Source of the DNA: Devosiaceae bacterium
GTDB taxonomy: Bacteria; Pseudomonadota; Alphaproteobacteria; Rhizobiales; Devosiaceae
Direction of reading: 5' to 3'
Assembly (NCBI GenBank): GCA_021648375.1
Contig: JAKISW010000002.1
Coordinates: 65,272-129,271 of the forward strand
Length of the DNA stretch: 64,000 nucleotides
The notes beneath the pieces were generated by a model, which saw only the letters and a list, made by a program, of their open reading frames with translations, ran no database searches and was not told the origin of the DNA. Position numbers and translations under genes: made by a program. Position 1 is the stretch's first letter. Each line of letters opens with the position of its first letter. Shown here in pieces: positions 36,187-45,700 of this stretch.

Positions 36187-38997
36187 ATGGTAATGATTGA
36201 GCAGGCAAAAACTAAAAAAATAGCGACCTTTTTTTCCCTGACGGATTCGAAGCAAATAATTTCACGTCTGCTGGAAAAAATTGGCGATGGTGATCCCGCC
36301 AGCCCTGCTTCACGCTCATTATTTCTGCAATTGCTTAAAGATGAGCTGGAAAAGGCAAGAAAAGCAACAGAGATTGATCTTTTGGCTAACCGGCGTGGTG
36401 TGCGCTGTGCACAAAATCTCTCGGCCACCGAGGACGAGATTATTCGCTCTGTTCTTACCTTTGCGGTTGATCATGTATTTGCGGATGAGCGCAAAAATGA
36501 CACACATGAAATCTGCATCGCAGCGGTTGGCGGTTATGGCAGGGGTACTCTTGCCCCCGGATCAGATATTGACCTGTTGTTTATTTTACCCTCCCAGCCC
36601 TGCGAACATTGTCAGGCAACTATCGAATATGTGCTTTATATGCTTTGGGATCTTGGCCAGAAGGTTGGCCACGCGGTTCGCACCATGAATGAATGCCTTT
36701 TAATGGCCAAAACCGATATGACGGTACGCACTGCTACCCTGGAATCCAGGTTTCTGGTTGGAAATCTAAGCCTGTTTAAAACCCTGGTTGAGCGTTTTAA
36801 AGTTGAGATTATTGCCGGAACCGGTCCCCAGTTTATTGATGCAAAGCTAGCCGAGCGAGATGTCCGTCATGAGGCATTTGGCAATACCCGCTATGTGGTT
36901 GAGCCAAATATCAAGGATGGCAAGGGGGGGTTGAGGGACTTAAATACCCTGTTCTGGATCGGTAAATATTTTTACTCGGTAAATTCCAACGCTGAACTGG
37001 TGAAAAAAGGCGTATTTACCCGTTCCGAACTTCGGGTGTTTGAAAAAGCCGAGGATTTTTTATGGAGTGTTCGCTGCCATTTGCATTTTTTGACCGGCCG
37101 GGCGGAAGAAAAACTGCATTTTGATGTGCAGCCGGAAATGGCCCGTCGTCTGGATTTTGCCGATCGCGCCGGAATGTTAAGCGTTGAAAGATTTATGAAG
37201 CGCTATTTTTTAGTAGCCAAGGATGTTGGGGATTTAACCCGCCTGTTTTGCGCATCTTTAGAATTCTCCCATGCCAAAAAGCCCGATCTATTGGGGCGCT
37301 TCCTATCTAACTGGCATAAGGGCACTCGAAAAATTGAAGGGGAAAAAGATTTTGTGGTGGAACGCGGACGCATCAATACATCCCATGGTGGAGTGTTTGC
37401 TGACAACCCCATAAACCTGATCAGAATATTCTGGCTGGCAGCGAGGGAGGGAATTTTGTTTCACCCCGAAGCCCTAAAGCAGATTTCCAGATCCCTGGGC
37501 TTGATCACCACCTCATTGCGCAACGATAAAAAAGCCAACAGATTATTTTTGGAAATTCTCACCAATCATAAATCCGCAGAACGAATATTGCGTCGGATGA
37601 ATGAGAGTGGAGTGCTGGGGAAATTTGTGCCCGAATTTGGTAAAATTGTCGCCCTGATGCAGTTTAATATGTATCACCATTATACGGTAGATGAGCATCT
37701 AATTCGCTCGATTGGCGTAATGGCAGGGATCGTAGGTGGTAAATATAAAGAGGAATTGCCGCTGACCCACGAATTATTACCAACCCTGAGCGATACTAAA
37801 TTGTTGTTTGTTGCGCTTTTTTTGCACGATATTGCCAAGGGTCGCAAAGAAGATCATTCCATTGCGGGAGAAAAAATTGCCCGCAAGCTCTGCCCTCGTT
37901 TTGGCCTGACACCACCCGAAATTGAAACGGTCGCCTGGCTTATTCGCTACCATCTGATTATGTCCGAAATTTCCCAGTCCCGCGATATCCAAGACCCGGA
38001 AACCGCTCACTCATTTGCTCAACTGGTGCAAAGCCCCAATAGGCTGGCTTTGCTGATGATTTTAACCGCCTGCGATATTCGCGCCGTTGGCCCCGGCGTA
38101 TGGACAGGCTGGAAAGGCTCGCTTTTGCGATCTCTTTATTATGCCACCGAGCCGCTGCTTTCCGGGGGCCATTCCAAGGTCAATCATAAAGAGCGGTTGG
38201 TGGAGGTAAAATCTGCTTTGATTGAAGCTCTTTTGGCTCTTGATAGCGGCTGGACCAAAACCGGCATTGAGGCCTATATTGCACGCCATTATTCCCCCTA
38301 TTGGCTCAGAACCGACCCGGTATTGCAGATTGAGCACGCGAAAATGGTGGCCAGAGCCGACAAAAACAACCAGAGTTTTTGTGGAAATTGTTCGGTCAGG
38401 TCTTTTGAGGGCATAACAGAAGTTTCTTTTTATACTGCCGATCACCCCAGATTATTATCTTTTATTGCCGCTGCCTGCACCCTTTCTCAAGCTTCAATTG
38501 TTGGCGCTCATATTTCTTCCATGCGCGATGGTTATGCTCTGGATACTTTGCGTTTGCGCCGTTCATTCAATTCTGATGAAGACGAAAAAATCCGTGCCGT
38601 GCGGGTTATTGATACGGTCAAACGATTGTTGGATGGCACTAAAACAATTCCACAAAATCTTGGCGCTGATTCACGGCTGAACAAACGATTAAAACCCTTT
38701 AAACTTCCCCCCGATATTCAGATTTCTAATGGCTTGTCACAAAAATTCACTGTGATTGAAGTTTCAGGCCTCGATCGTGCCGGACTGTTATATGATTTGA
38801 CGAGACAATTGGCTGATTTGAATTTAACTATCGGTTCGGCCCATATCGGCACCTATGGGGAAAAGGCAGTGGATGTCTTTTATGTTACTGATTTAACCGG
38901 CGCAAAAATATCTGACCCGGCCCGTCAGAAAAAGATTAAACGCTCATTATTGTCGGTTTTAGCGACCATACCTGAAGTAAAAGCGGTTAAAGTATGA
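36187..38997 (+). CDS. glnD: Bifunctional uridylyltransferase/uridylyl-removing enzyme GlnD
   Basis: 936 residues. The nitrogen sensor that uridylylates PII when glutamine is low and removes UMP when it is high. Nucleotidyltransferase motif GGYGRGTLAPGSDIDLLFI near residues 114-132; HD domain with FLHDIAKGRKEDHS near 547-560 for UMP removal; two C-terminal ACT domains starting around residues 740 and 855 (FTVIEVSGLDRAGLLYDLTRQLADLNLTI) for glutamine sensing. All parts intact. ATG 36187 or ATG 36193 may be used. Its stop overlaps the murJ start (ATGA). Confidence 0.97.
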   Translation: MVMIEQAKTKKIATFFSLTDSKQIISRLLEKIGDGDPASPASRSLFLQLLKDELEKARKATEIDLLANRRGVRCAQNLSATEDEIIRSVLTFAVDHVFADERKNDTHEICIAAVGGYGRGTLAPGSDIDLLFILPSQPCEHCQATIEYVLYMLWDLGQKVGHAVRTMNECLLMAKTDMTVRTATLESRFLVGNLSLFKTLVERFKVEIIAGTGPQFIDAKLAERDVRHEAFGNTRYVVEPNIKDGKGGLRDLNTLFWIGKYFYSVNSNAELVKKGVFTRSELRVFEKAEDFLWSVRCHLHFLTGRAEEKLHFDVQPEMARRLDFADRAGMLSVERFMKRYFLVAKDVGDLTRLFCASLEFSHAKKPDLLGRFLSNWHKGTRKIEGEKDFVVERGRINTSHGGVFADNPINLIRIFWLAAREGILFHPEALKQISRSLGLITTSLRNDKKANRLFLEILTNHKSAERILRRMNESGVLGKFVPEFGKIVALMQFNMYHHYTVDEHLIRSIGVMAGIVGGKYKEELPLTHELLPTLSDTKLLFVALFLHDIAKGRKEDHSIAGEKIARKLCPRFGLTPPEIETVAWLIRYHLIMSEISQSRDIQDPETAHSFAQLVQSPNRLALLMILTACDIRAVGPGVWTGWKGSLLRSLYYATEPLLSGGHSKVNHKERLVEVKSALIEALLALDSGWTKTGIEAYIARHYSPYWLRTDPVLQIEHAKMVARADKNNQSFCGNCSVRSFEGITEVSFYTADHPRLLSFIAAACTLSQASIVGAHISSMRDGYALDTLRLRRSFNSDEDEKIRAVRVIDTVKRLLDGTKTIPQNLGADSRLNKRLKPFKLPPDIQISNGLSQKFTVIEVSGLDRAGLLYDLTRQLADLNLTIGSAHIGTYGEKAVDVFYVTDLTGAKISDPARQKKIKRSLLSVLATIPEVKAVKV

Positions 38998-40553
38998 ACC
39001 TGTATAAAAATTTCTTTTCAGTCGGGTCCATGACCCTGCTTTCAAGAATAATGGGCTTTGTCCGCGATATTTTGATTGCCGGCCTGCTTGGCACCTCTAT
39101 GGCCGCCGATGCCTTTTTTGCCGCTTTTCGTTTTCCAAACCTGTTTAGGCGCTTATTTGCAGAAGGGGCTTTTAATGCCGCCTTTATCCCGCTTTTTTCC
39201 GGGGTGTTAGAGCGCGAAGGCGAGGAGGCGGCAGGTCGTTTTGCCGCCAGAATAATATCATGGTTGGTCTTGTTTTTATTTGGTGTTTTGATCCTTGCCG
39301 AAATTTTTATGCCCCAGATCATGGCCTGGTTTGTTCCCGGCTTTGTTGAGGATGAGGAAAAATTTAATTTCACGGTTCTGCTGGCACGCATCTGTTTTCC
39401 CTATTTGGCCCTGATGTCTGTAATGTCGGCTTATGGGGCTATGTTGAACGGCTTGGGCAAGTTTCTTGCCGCAGCTTTTGCTCCGGTTATGCTCAACATT
39501 GTGCTGGTTATCATTCTGGGGTTTTTGGTATTTTTTATTGCAGACAAGCCAGCCGGAGCAGTGTTTTTGGCCCTTGGGGTAATCATTGGTGGTTTTGCCC
39601 AGGTGGCAATCGTAGTTTGGGCCCTGTATAAAACCGGCCTTTTTCCTTATTTGCGCTGGCCGGTTTTTGGTCGCGATATTGCGCGATTTTTTGCGTTGGC
39701 GTTACCGGTTATGTTTTCTGGTGGCATCACCCAGATCAACATTTTTGTCGGCACGATAATCGCCTCGGGAGCGGCCTCCACAATTTCATACCTTTATTAT
39801 GCGGACCGGCTTTATCAATTGCCTTTGGGCATAATTGGCATTGCCATCGGGGTGGTGTTGCTGCCTGAACTTTCCCGCCATGTAAAAGGCAATCGTCCGC
39901 ATCAAGCTGCATTAGCTCAGGAAAAATCTCTGTTTTTAGCCATGATGTTATGCCTGCCTGCCGCCGCTGCCCTGTTTGTTATGGCCAAACCTATTGTTCA
40001 GGTTCTGTTTGAGCGTGGAGCCTTTGATGCAACTGCAACCCTTGCCACCGCCTCAGCGCTCAGCGCTTTTTCTTTAGGCCTGCCTGCCTTTGTTTTGATC
40101 AAGATTTTTCAACCCGGATTTTTTGCTCGCGAAGATACTATGACCCCAACCATTCTGGCGGCGATTTCCGTAGTTATAAATATAGTCATTTCTCTTGTGC
40201 TGTTTCCCGCTTTAGCCCAGACAGCAATTGCCATTGCAACCAGTATAGCGGCTTGGTTCAATGCGCTTTTTCTGATGGGAATATTGGCCTGGCGGGGGCA
40301 TTTTTCTTTGCGTAACAAAGAGTTGCGCCATCATATTATGTTTGTTTTAGCCAGTATGATTATGCTTGTTATATTGTGGGTGCTGGGGAATTTGTTCGGA
40401 GAAGCTTTGTATGGTTCCGGTTCCACTTTGTTGCAGTTTGGTGTGCTGGGTCTGGTGCTAACCATTGGCATGATTGCCTATTTTGCATTGTTGCACCTGT
40501 TTGGTGTGGTGAGACTAAATCAATTATCACAACAGTTCAGGGCCTTAAAATAG
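38994..40553 (+). CDS. murJ: Lipid II flippase MurJ
   Basis: 519 residues, about 14 membrane segments, MOP superfamily. It moves lipid II across the inner membrane in peptidoglycan synthesis. The N-terminus SVGSMTLLSRIMGFVRDILIAGLLGTSMAADAFFAAFRFPNLFRRLFAEGAFNAAFIPLF carries the conserved Arg and Asp residues of the central cavity. Overlaps glnD by 4 bp; the glnD-murJ-trpS order is that of rhizobia. A 101-bp gap precedes trpS. Confidence 0.96.
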   Translation: MNLYKNFFSVGSMTLLSRIMGFVRDILIAGLLGTSMAADAFFAAFRFPNLFRRLFAEGAFNAAFIPLFSGVLEREGEEAAGRFAARIISWLVLFLFGVLILAEIFMPQIMAWFVPGFVEDEEKFNFTVLLARICFPYLALMSVMSAYGAMLNGLGKFLAAAFAPVMLNIVLVIILGFLVFFIADKPAGAVFLALGVIIGGFAQVAIVVWALYKTGLFPYLRWPVFGRDIARFFALALPVMFSGGITQINIFVGTIIASGAASTISYLYYADRLYQLPLGIIGIAIGVVLLPELSRHVKGNRPHQAALAQEKSLFLAMMLCLPAAAALFVMAKPIVQVLFERGAFDATATLATASALSAFSLGLPAFVLIKIFQPGFFAREDTMTPTILAAISVVINIVISLVLFPALAQTAIAIATSIAAWFNALFLMGILAWRGHFSLRNKELRHHIMFVLASMIMLVILWVLGNLFGEALYGSGSTLLQFGVLGLVLTIGMIAYFALLHLFGVVRLNQLSQQFRALK

Positions 40554-40654
40554 TTTTATAATTATTCAAAATCGCCGTTAAGCTTGCAAATTTCAGCTAT
40601 GTTGGGCAATAACTCAAAAAATATTTCTATCGGTACAATTTAGGATTTCAACTA

Positions 40655-41689
40655 ATGAGCAGTTTTCCCTTGCGCGTATTTTCCGGCATCAAACCTTCAG
40701 GCGATTTGCATCTGGGAAATTATTTAGGTGCCATTAAGCGCTTTGTTCCCCTGCAAAAAACCCACGCCTGCATATATTGTGTTGTTGATCTGCATGCGAT
40801 CACCGTCTGGCAGGACCCGGCGGACTTAAAGCGGGCCACCTATGAAGTCGCGGCTGCTTATCTGGCCGCTGGTGTTGATCCCAAAAGCCATATTATCTTT
40901 AATCAGTCGCAGGTGATTGAACATTCAGAATTAGCCTGGATTTTCAATTGTGTGGCGCGTATGGGCTGGATGCAGCGCATGACCCAGTTTAAGGATAAGG
41001 CCGGCAAAAACTCTCAAAACGTATCCCTTGGCCTTTTTGCCTATCCCTCTTTAATGGCCGCGGACATTTTACTTTATAAATCTACCCATGTTCCGGTGGG
41101 AGAAGATCAAAAACAACATCTGGAATTAACTCGGGATATTGCACAGAAATTCAACAATGATTTTGCCACCTCCATAAAGGATAATGCCTATGATGCTGAT
41201 TTTTTTCCCCTTTCAGAGCCGGTAATAACCGGACCGGCAACCAAGGTGCTTTCGTTACGGGACGGCACTAAAAAAATGTCAAAATCCGAGGCATCTTCCA
41301 TGGCCACCATCTATATGCTTGATGATGCGGATGCTATTGCCAAAAAGATCAAAAAAGCCAAATCTGACCCGGAACCATTGCCCAGCGAAACCGATGGATT
41401 AAAGGATCGGCCAGAAGCGGCCAATCTGGTGGGCATTTATGCCTCCCTTGCCGATATGTCCCAGCAGCAGGTGCTGGATCAGTTTGGTGGCAAAGGGTTT
41501 GGAACATTTAAGCCCGCATTGGCTGAACTTGCCGTTGAAAGCCTTTCTCCAATTGCCTCTGAGATGCGTCGCTATCTGGCAGAACCTGATATTATTGAAG
41601 AAATTTTGAAAGATGGCGCTAACCGGGCCGGCGATATAGCCAAAAATACCATGCGCGAAGTGCGCAATATTGTCGGATTTGTCGGTTAA
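40655..41689 (+). CDS. trpS: Tryptophanyl-tRNA synthetase
   Basis: 344-residue class Ic synthetase charging tRNA-Trp. The HIGH-like motif is [13 protein letters not shown] (about residues 12-24), and KMSKS is present in [12 protein letters not shown] (about 208). The insert with [11 protein letters not shown] and [33 protein letters not shown] is standard. Length normal; ATG 40655. Confidence 0.97.
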   Translation: MSSFPLRVFSGIKPSGDLHLGNYLGAIKRFVPLQKTHACIYCVVDLHAITVWQDPADLKRATYEVAAAYLAAGVDPKSHIIFNQSQVIEHSELAWIFNCVARMGWMQRMTQFKDKAGKNSQNVSLGLFAYPSLMAADILLYKSTHVPVGEDQKQHLELTRDIAQKFNNDFATSIKDNAYDADFFPLSEPVITGPATKVLSLRDGTKKMSKSEASSMATIYMLDDADAIAKKIKKAKSDPEPLPSETDGLKDRPEAANLVGIYASLADMSQQQVLDQFGGKGFGTFKPALAELAVESLSPIASEMRRYLAEPDIIEEILKDGANRAGDIAKNTMREVRNIVGFVG

Positions 41690-41798
41690 AATATCAGGTG
41701 ATCTGACTGATAAAATTACAAATTTTGCATTGCGCTTGCTGTTTTTTTAACAAAATGCCAGCATGTCGCTCGATTGAAAAAGCTTGGCGGTGGCGGTT

Positions 41799-42293
41799 AT
41801 GAGCAAATACAACGAAGCCTGTAAAGGCGAATATAAACGAAAATTCCTTGTGGTAATTGATGAAACCGGGGAATGTGATCGCGCGGTTACCTTTGCCGCC
41901 TATCGGGTTTTGCGCACCGGTGGCACGGTGGCGTTGCTTTCGATAATTGGCAACGAGCAATTTCAACATTGGCTGGGGGTCGAAAATATATTGCGTGCCG
42001 AAGCCCTGGAAAAAGCTGAGGAATTGCTGGAAGAACGAGCAAAGCATATTGCTGAAATTGGTGATATCAAGGTTGAAAAACACGTGCGTGAGGGAAGAAA
42101 AGCCGAAGAAATTGAAGCGCTTATCAACGAAGACAAAGATATCGCAATTTTGGTTCTGGCTGCTGGAATTTCTTCTGATGGTCCCGGGCCGCTGGTATCA
42201 TCTTTTGCCGGACGCGGTGCCAACGCCCTGCCGATTCCGGTAACGATTATTCCAGGTGGCGTCAGTGATGAGCACATAATCTCCCTTTGTTAA
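41799..42293 (+). CDS. Universal stress protein (UspA) family
   Basis: 164 residues from ATG 41799 (an upstream in-frame TTG at 41784 would add five). The alpha/beta nucleotide-binding fold shows KFLVVIDETGECDRAVTFAAYRVLRTGGTVALLSII at the start. The ATP-loop consensus G-x2-G-x9-G(S/T) is not clear near the end (FAGRGANALPIPVTIIPGG), so ATP binding is uncertain. In rhizobia a Usp gene lies between trpS and the nifU-like gene, as here. Function unknown. Confidence 0.87.
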   Translation: MSKYNEACKGEYKRKFLVVIDETGECDRAVTFAAYRVLRTGGTVALLSIIGNEQFQHWLGVENILRAEALEKAEELLEERAKHIAEIGDIKVEKHVREGRKAEEIEALINEDKDIAILVLAAGISSDGPGPLVSSFAGRGANALPIPVTIIPGGVSDEHIISLC

Positions 42294-42341
42294 TGCTTGT
42301 ATTATGACTTATTAGAACCCAATTCAGATTAACGACAGGTC

Positions 42342-42362
42342 TAAGTTTTGAACCTAAACTTA
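42342..42362. terminator. Weak stem-loop between the Usp gene and the NifU-like gene
   Basis: TAAGTTT (42342-42348) and AAACTTA (42356-42362) form a 7-bp stem with a 7-base loop; T6 follows about 10 bases later (ACTTTTTTGG). Because the stem is AT-rich it may be a poor terminator, or an operator for the downstream iron-sulfur gene. Confidence 0.3.
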
Positions 42363-42467
42363 CCCCTTCACTTTTTTGGAATTTAGTACTATATTGGAAT
42401 GGTTCTAATCTTTGCGTTTTGCGAAATTAGCAATTACGCAAAACAAATCATCAGGAATAAATCAAAA

Positions 42468-43034
42468 ATGTTTATTCAAACCGAAGCGACGCCAAATCCT
42501 TCCACTTTGAAATTTTTGCCCGGTCGTGAAGTGCTGGTTGGAGAGCCGTGCGAGTTTCGCGATCCGTCAGAGGCTGTCATTTCTCCCCTGGGAGAAGAAT
42601 TGTTCCAGATCGAAGGTGTTACCGGAGTGTTTTTGGGGTCTGATTTTATTTCAGTAACCAAGGATGAGGCCGACTGGTCCCATATCAAACCCGCTATTTT
42701 GGGGGCGATTATGGAGCACTTTTTGTCCGGAAAGCCAATTATAAATGAGGGCGTTGATCAAAATCTGCAAAATTCAGAAGAGGAATTTTTTGATGAGGCC
42801 GATGCCGAAATGGTTGAAATAATTAAAGAATTGCTTGAAACTCGTGTTCGCCCTGCGGTGGCTATGGATGGTGGAGATATTATTTTTCGCGGATTTAAGC
42901 AGGGTGTGGTTTTTCTAAAAATGCAGGGCGCCTGCGCCGGTTGTCCCTCTTCTACCGCCACTTTAAAAAACGGTATTGAAAATCTTTTGCGCCATTTTGT
43001 GCCCGGTGTCGAAGAAGTGCGCCAGACGGTTTAG
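42468..43034 (+). CDS. Nfu-type iron-sulfur scaffold/carrier protein
   Basis: 188 residues from ATG 42468 (MFIQTEATPNPSTLKFLPGREVL), with AGGAAT as ribosome binding site. N-terminal Nfu domain at residues 1-85; C-terminal NifU-like domain from about 105 with VRPAVAMDGGDIIFRGFKQGVVFLKMQGACAGCPSSTATLKNGIENLL, whose CAGC pair binds a 4Fe-4S cluster. It is the alphaproteobacterial counterpart of mitochondrial NFU1 and delivers clusters to target enzymes. tsaB follows after 59 bp. Confidence 0.94.
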   Translation: MFIQTEATPNPSTLKFLPGREVLVGEPCEFRDPSEAVISPLGEELFQIEGVTGVFLGSDFISVTKDEADWSHIKPAILGAIMEHFLSGKPIINEGVDQNLQNSEEEFFDEADAEMVEIIKELLETRVRPAVAMDGGDIIFRGFKQGVVFLKMQGACAGCPSSTATLKNGIENLLRHFVPGVEEVRQTV

Positions 43035-43093
43035 GTTCAAGTGGCCTTTCCCCTAACAGGTGAAATAACCGGATAAAACGGCGAGCAGATTTT

Positions 43094-43708
43094 ATGAGTA
43101 AAAACGCCGTTCTGGCAATAGACACTTCTGGAACCCACCTGCAATTATGTCTTAAAACCAACGCTCAAAACCATTTGCTTTCTGAAAGTTTGCCTCGCGG
43201 CCATGCAGAGGTGATATTTGACAAAATTGCAGAACTTTTACAGCAAAATTACATCAAATATGCAGATATTGCCAAAATCGGCGTAACGGTTGGCCCCGGC
43301 TCGTTCACAGGTTTAAGAATTGGCATTGCTGCCGCCCGCGGATTAGCTCTGGCGTTGAAAATCCCGGTAATCGGAATTCCCAATCTTTTTGCCCTTTCCA
43401 CGAATAATGATTTGGTGGGTTCAAATCCGTTTTATTTAATTGTCGATGCAAGACGTGACCAGTTTTATGTGCAGCAATTTGCTCAAGCTCAGGCCCCCCT
43501 TTCAGAACCACTTTTGCTTGAACATGATGAAGTTGAATTGCTGCGCGCCGACCCGAACAATAAAATTTATTCGGATGCAAAAATTGACATAGTGCAGCTA
43601 TGCGATTTTACCGTTGATGCTGATCCCGAAATCTTCCCGCCTCGGCCCACCTATATTCGCTCCGCTGATGCCAAGCCTCAATCCAAAGGCAAGATTGCAA
43701 AAATCTGA
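43094..43708 (+). CDS. tsaB: tRNA threonylcarbamoyladenosine synthesis protein TsaB
   Basis: 204 residues of the ASKHA fold. AVLAIDTSGTHLQLCL opens the protein, and VGPGSFTGLRIGIAAARGLALALKIPVIGI (about residues 66-95) is the hallmark. TsaB scaffolds TsaD and TsaE for t6A37 modification of ANN-decoding tRNAs. rimI follows 75 bp downstream, the common arrangement. Confidence 0.94.
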   Translation: MSKNAVLAIDTSGTHLQLCLKTNAQNHLLSESLPRGHAEVIFDKIAELLQQNYIKYADIAKIGVTVGPGSFTGLRIGIAAARGLALALKIPVIGIPNLFALSTNNDLVGSNPFYLIVDARRDQFYVQQFAQAQAPLSEPLLLEHDEVELLRADPNNKIYSDAKIDIVQLCDFTVDADPEIFPPRPTYIRSADAKPQSKGKIAKI

Positions 43709-43783
43709 TTGACTTATTTTGCTTGCAGGGTTTGAAAAACAAATGAATATTTGCAAATGACTATTTGAAATGAATATTTATAG

Positions 43784-44263
43784 ATGAAATTATGGATTGC
43801 CCCTGCTGGTCTGCACATAAAACCCGCCAATGGTGATCATGTGTCAAAACTGGCAAAAATCCACCAGCGCGGATTTTTCCACGGCTGGAAAGATAATGAA
43901 TTTTCCTCATACCTGTCCCGTCCCCACCAGACGCCCATATATGTCGCAAGTGATAAAAAAGATCGGGTTGCCGGGTTTATGGTGCTTCGCCTGATAAAAG
44001 AAGAGGCAGAATTGTTAACGATTATTGTTGAGCCAAAATGGCAGGGAAAAGGGGTGGGGGAGGCTCTGTTAAGAGCCGGATTTGATGATCTGCTGGCCAG
44101 CCAGACTCTTGCCATGTTTCTTGAGGTTGATAGCAATAATGAGGCGGCAAAGGCTCTTTATCATCGGTTTGGTTTCAAACAGATAAGCGAGCGCCCCGGT
44201 TATTACCCCTTAAAAGATGGAACCAAAGCAACAGCAATAGTGATGCGCACCGATATGGTATAA
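43784..44263 (+). CDS. rimI: GNAT acetyltransferase, RimI-like
   Basis: 159 residues. GNAT core with VEPKWQGKGVGEALLRAGFDDLLA (acetyl-CoA loop, Q/R-x2-G-x-G/A) and LEVDSNNEAAKALYHRFGFKQISERPGYYPLKDGTKATAIVMR, the C-terminal pattern of RimI, which acetylates ribosomal protein S18. Substrate specificity is inferred from position after tsaB; other GNAT substrates are possible. Confidence 0.9.
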   Translation: MKLWIAPAGLHIKPANGDHVSKLAKIHQRGFFHGWKDNEFSSYLSRPHQTPIYVASDKKDRVAGFMVLRLIKEEAELLTIIVEPKWQGKGVGEALLRAGFDDLLASQTLAMFLEVDSNNEAAKALYHRFGFKQISERPGYYPLKDGTKATAIVMRTDMV

Positions 44264-44330
44264 ATTGGGGTCATTACCTGAAGATATTCGTCTTGGATCA
44301 AAACCTGCAGTCCACCCTGGATAAAAACTA

Positions 44331-44795
44331 ATGAGCAAAAAAACTGATATTGAACAATCCCTTGTGGAACAATGCGCGGCCCGTGGCCTGCGTATGACTG
44401 AACAACGGCGCACCATCGCTCAGATTATTCAAAATGCCAAAAACCACCCGGATGTGGAAGAATTATATCGTTTGGCCTCCGCCATTGATCCGCGCATTTC
44501 CCTTTCCACTGTCTATCGGACCTTAAACCTGTTTGAAGAATCAGGATTGGTCGAAAAACATGATTTCAAGGATGGCAGAGCACGGTTTGAGCCTATCCCT
44601 GATGAGCATCATGACCATCTGATTGATGTTAGAAGCGGCAAAGTAATTGAATTTCGCAATGAGGAAATCGAGGCGATTCAGGAACTGATTGCCCGTCGGC
44701 TTGGTTACAGGCTGGTCGATCACCGGCTGGAACTGTATGCTGTGCCGATTGACCCCTTAAAAACCCCCAAAGGTTCAGGCCAAAACAATGATTAG
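44331..44795 (+). CDS. fur: Fur-family metalloregulator (Fur/Mur)
   Basis: 154 residues. Winged-helix domain with GLRMTEQRRTIAQII and SLSTVYRTLNLFEESGLVEKHDF (recognition helix). Metal-site histidines are seen in DEHHDHLIDV and near VDHRLELYAVP. The CxxC zinc motif of E. coli Fur is absent. In Hyphomicrobiales the gene at this position (after rimI, before plsC) is usually Mur, a manganese-responsive repressor; sequence alone cannot separate iron from manganese sensing. It overlaps plsC by 8 bp. Confidence 0.9.
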   Translation: MSKKTDIEQSLVEQCAARGLRMTEQRRTIAQIIQNAKNHPDVEELYRLASAIDPRISLSTVYRTLNLFEESGLVEKHDFKDGRARFEPIPDEHHDHLIDVRSGKVIEFRNEEIEAIQELIARRLGYRLVDHRLELYAVPIDPLKTPKGSGQNND

Positions 44796-45585
44796 AAGAA
44801 TTTTGTTTTTTATCTTTATCATCGTGCCGTTTTTGATTGTGGCTGTGCCTTTGCAATGGCTGATTATTATTTTGAAACTTCCGGTCTGGAATGTAATTCC
44901 GCGTGCTTTTCACCGATTGGCGGCAATTTTTCTGGGGTTGAATGTGCGACTGATCGGCAAGCCCGAAACAGGCATGTCCACCCTTGTTGTGGCCAATCAT
45001 ATTTCATGGATTGATATTATTGCCATCGGTTCGGTGGCAGATGTCACTTTTGTTGCCAAGGATGAATTGGCGAAATGGCCCTTGGTGGGATTTTTCTCCC
45101 GCATGCAAAAAACCATTTACGTGGCCTCTTCTCCAAAAACTGTCCGTACTGCCACCAACGAAATGGCTCGACGCATGGTAGATGGCGGCGCCGTTTGTCT
45201 GTTTGCCGAAGGGCGCTCTGATACGGGAACTCACGTTATGCCTTTTCGCTCCGGCCTGATTGCAGCGGCCCAGACGGCCCTGATTGATGCGGGGGCAAAA
45301 TATGTTTCCATTCAACCGGTTACAATCGCCTATACCCATTTGCAGGGCTTACCGATCACCCGCGCCGAGCGCTCTTTGATTGCCTGGATAAAGGCCAAAT
45401 CCATTGCAGAAAATATTTGGGATATTCTTATTTCTGGAACTCGTAATGTAACCATTGCTTTTGGCCAGCCGATGCCTCTGGCCGAAGGGTCAAACCGCAA
45501 AGCAATAACCAAACTGGCTGAAAATGAAGTGCGCCGGATGCTGGTTGCATTGAACCGGGGCGATAAATTGCTTCAGGATTCTTAA
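44788..45585 (+). CDS. plsC: 1-acyl-sn-glycerol-3-phosphate acyltransferase
   Basis: 265 residues. One N-terminal membrane segment (about 5-30), then the catalytic motif NHISWIDI (His-x4-Asp), the substrate motif LFAEGRSDTGTHVMPFRSGL (EGRS) and QPVTIAYTH. PlsC acylates lysophosphatidate to phosphatidate in the inner membrane. Overlaps the fur 3' end by 8 bp, so the two are probably co-translated. The 115-bp gap to miaB holds no clear terminator. Confidence 0.93.
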   Translation: MIRRILFFIFIIVPFLIVAVPLQWLIIILKLPVWNVIPRAFHRLAAIFLGLNVRLIGKPETGMSTLVVANHISWIDIIAIGSVADVTFVAKDELAKWPLVGFFSRMQKTIYVASSPKTVRTATNEMARRMVDGGAVCLFAEGRSDTGTHVMPFRSGLIAAAQTALIDAGAKYVSIQPVTIAYTHLQGLPITRAERSLIAWIKAKSIAENIWDILISGTRNVTIAFGQPMPLAEGSNRKAITKLAENEVRRMLVALNRGDKLLQDS

Positions 45586-45700
45586 AAGCTGGCAACCATA
45601 GAACAACTTGAATTTTTTTTGCTTCAGGTCCAGAACTGCCAAAATAAGTTTAAAAACTCCGACCTGTATTATAAAAATACAAAAATCAAAGAATTGAAAA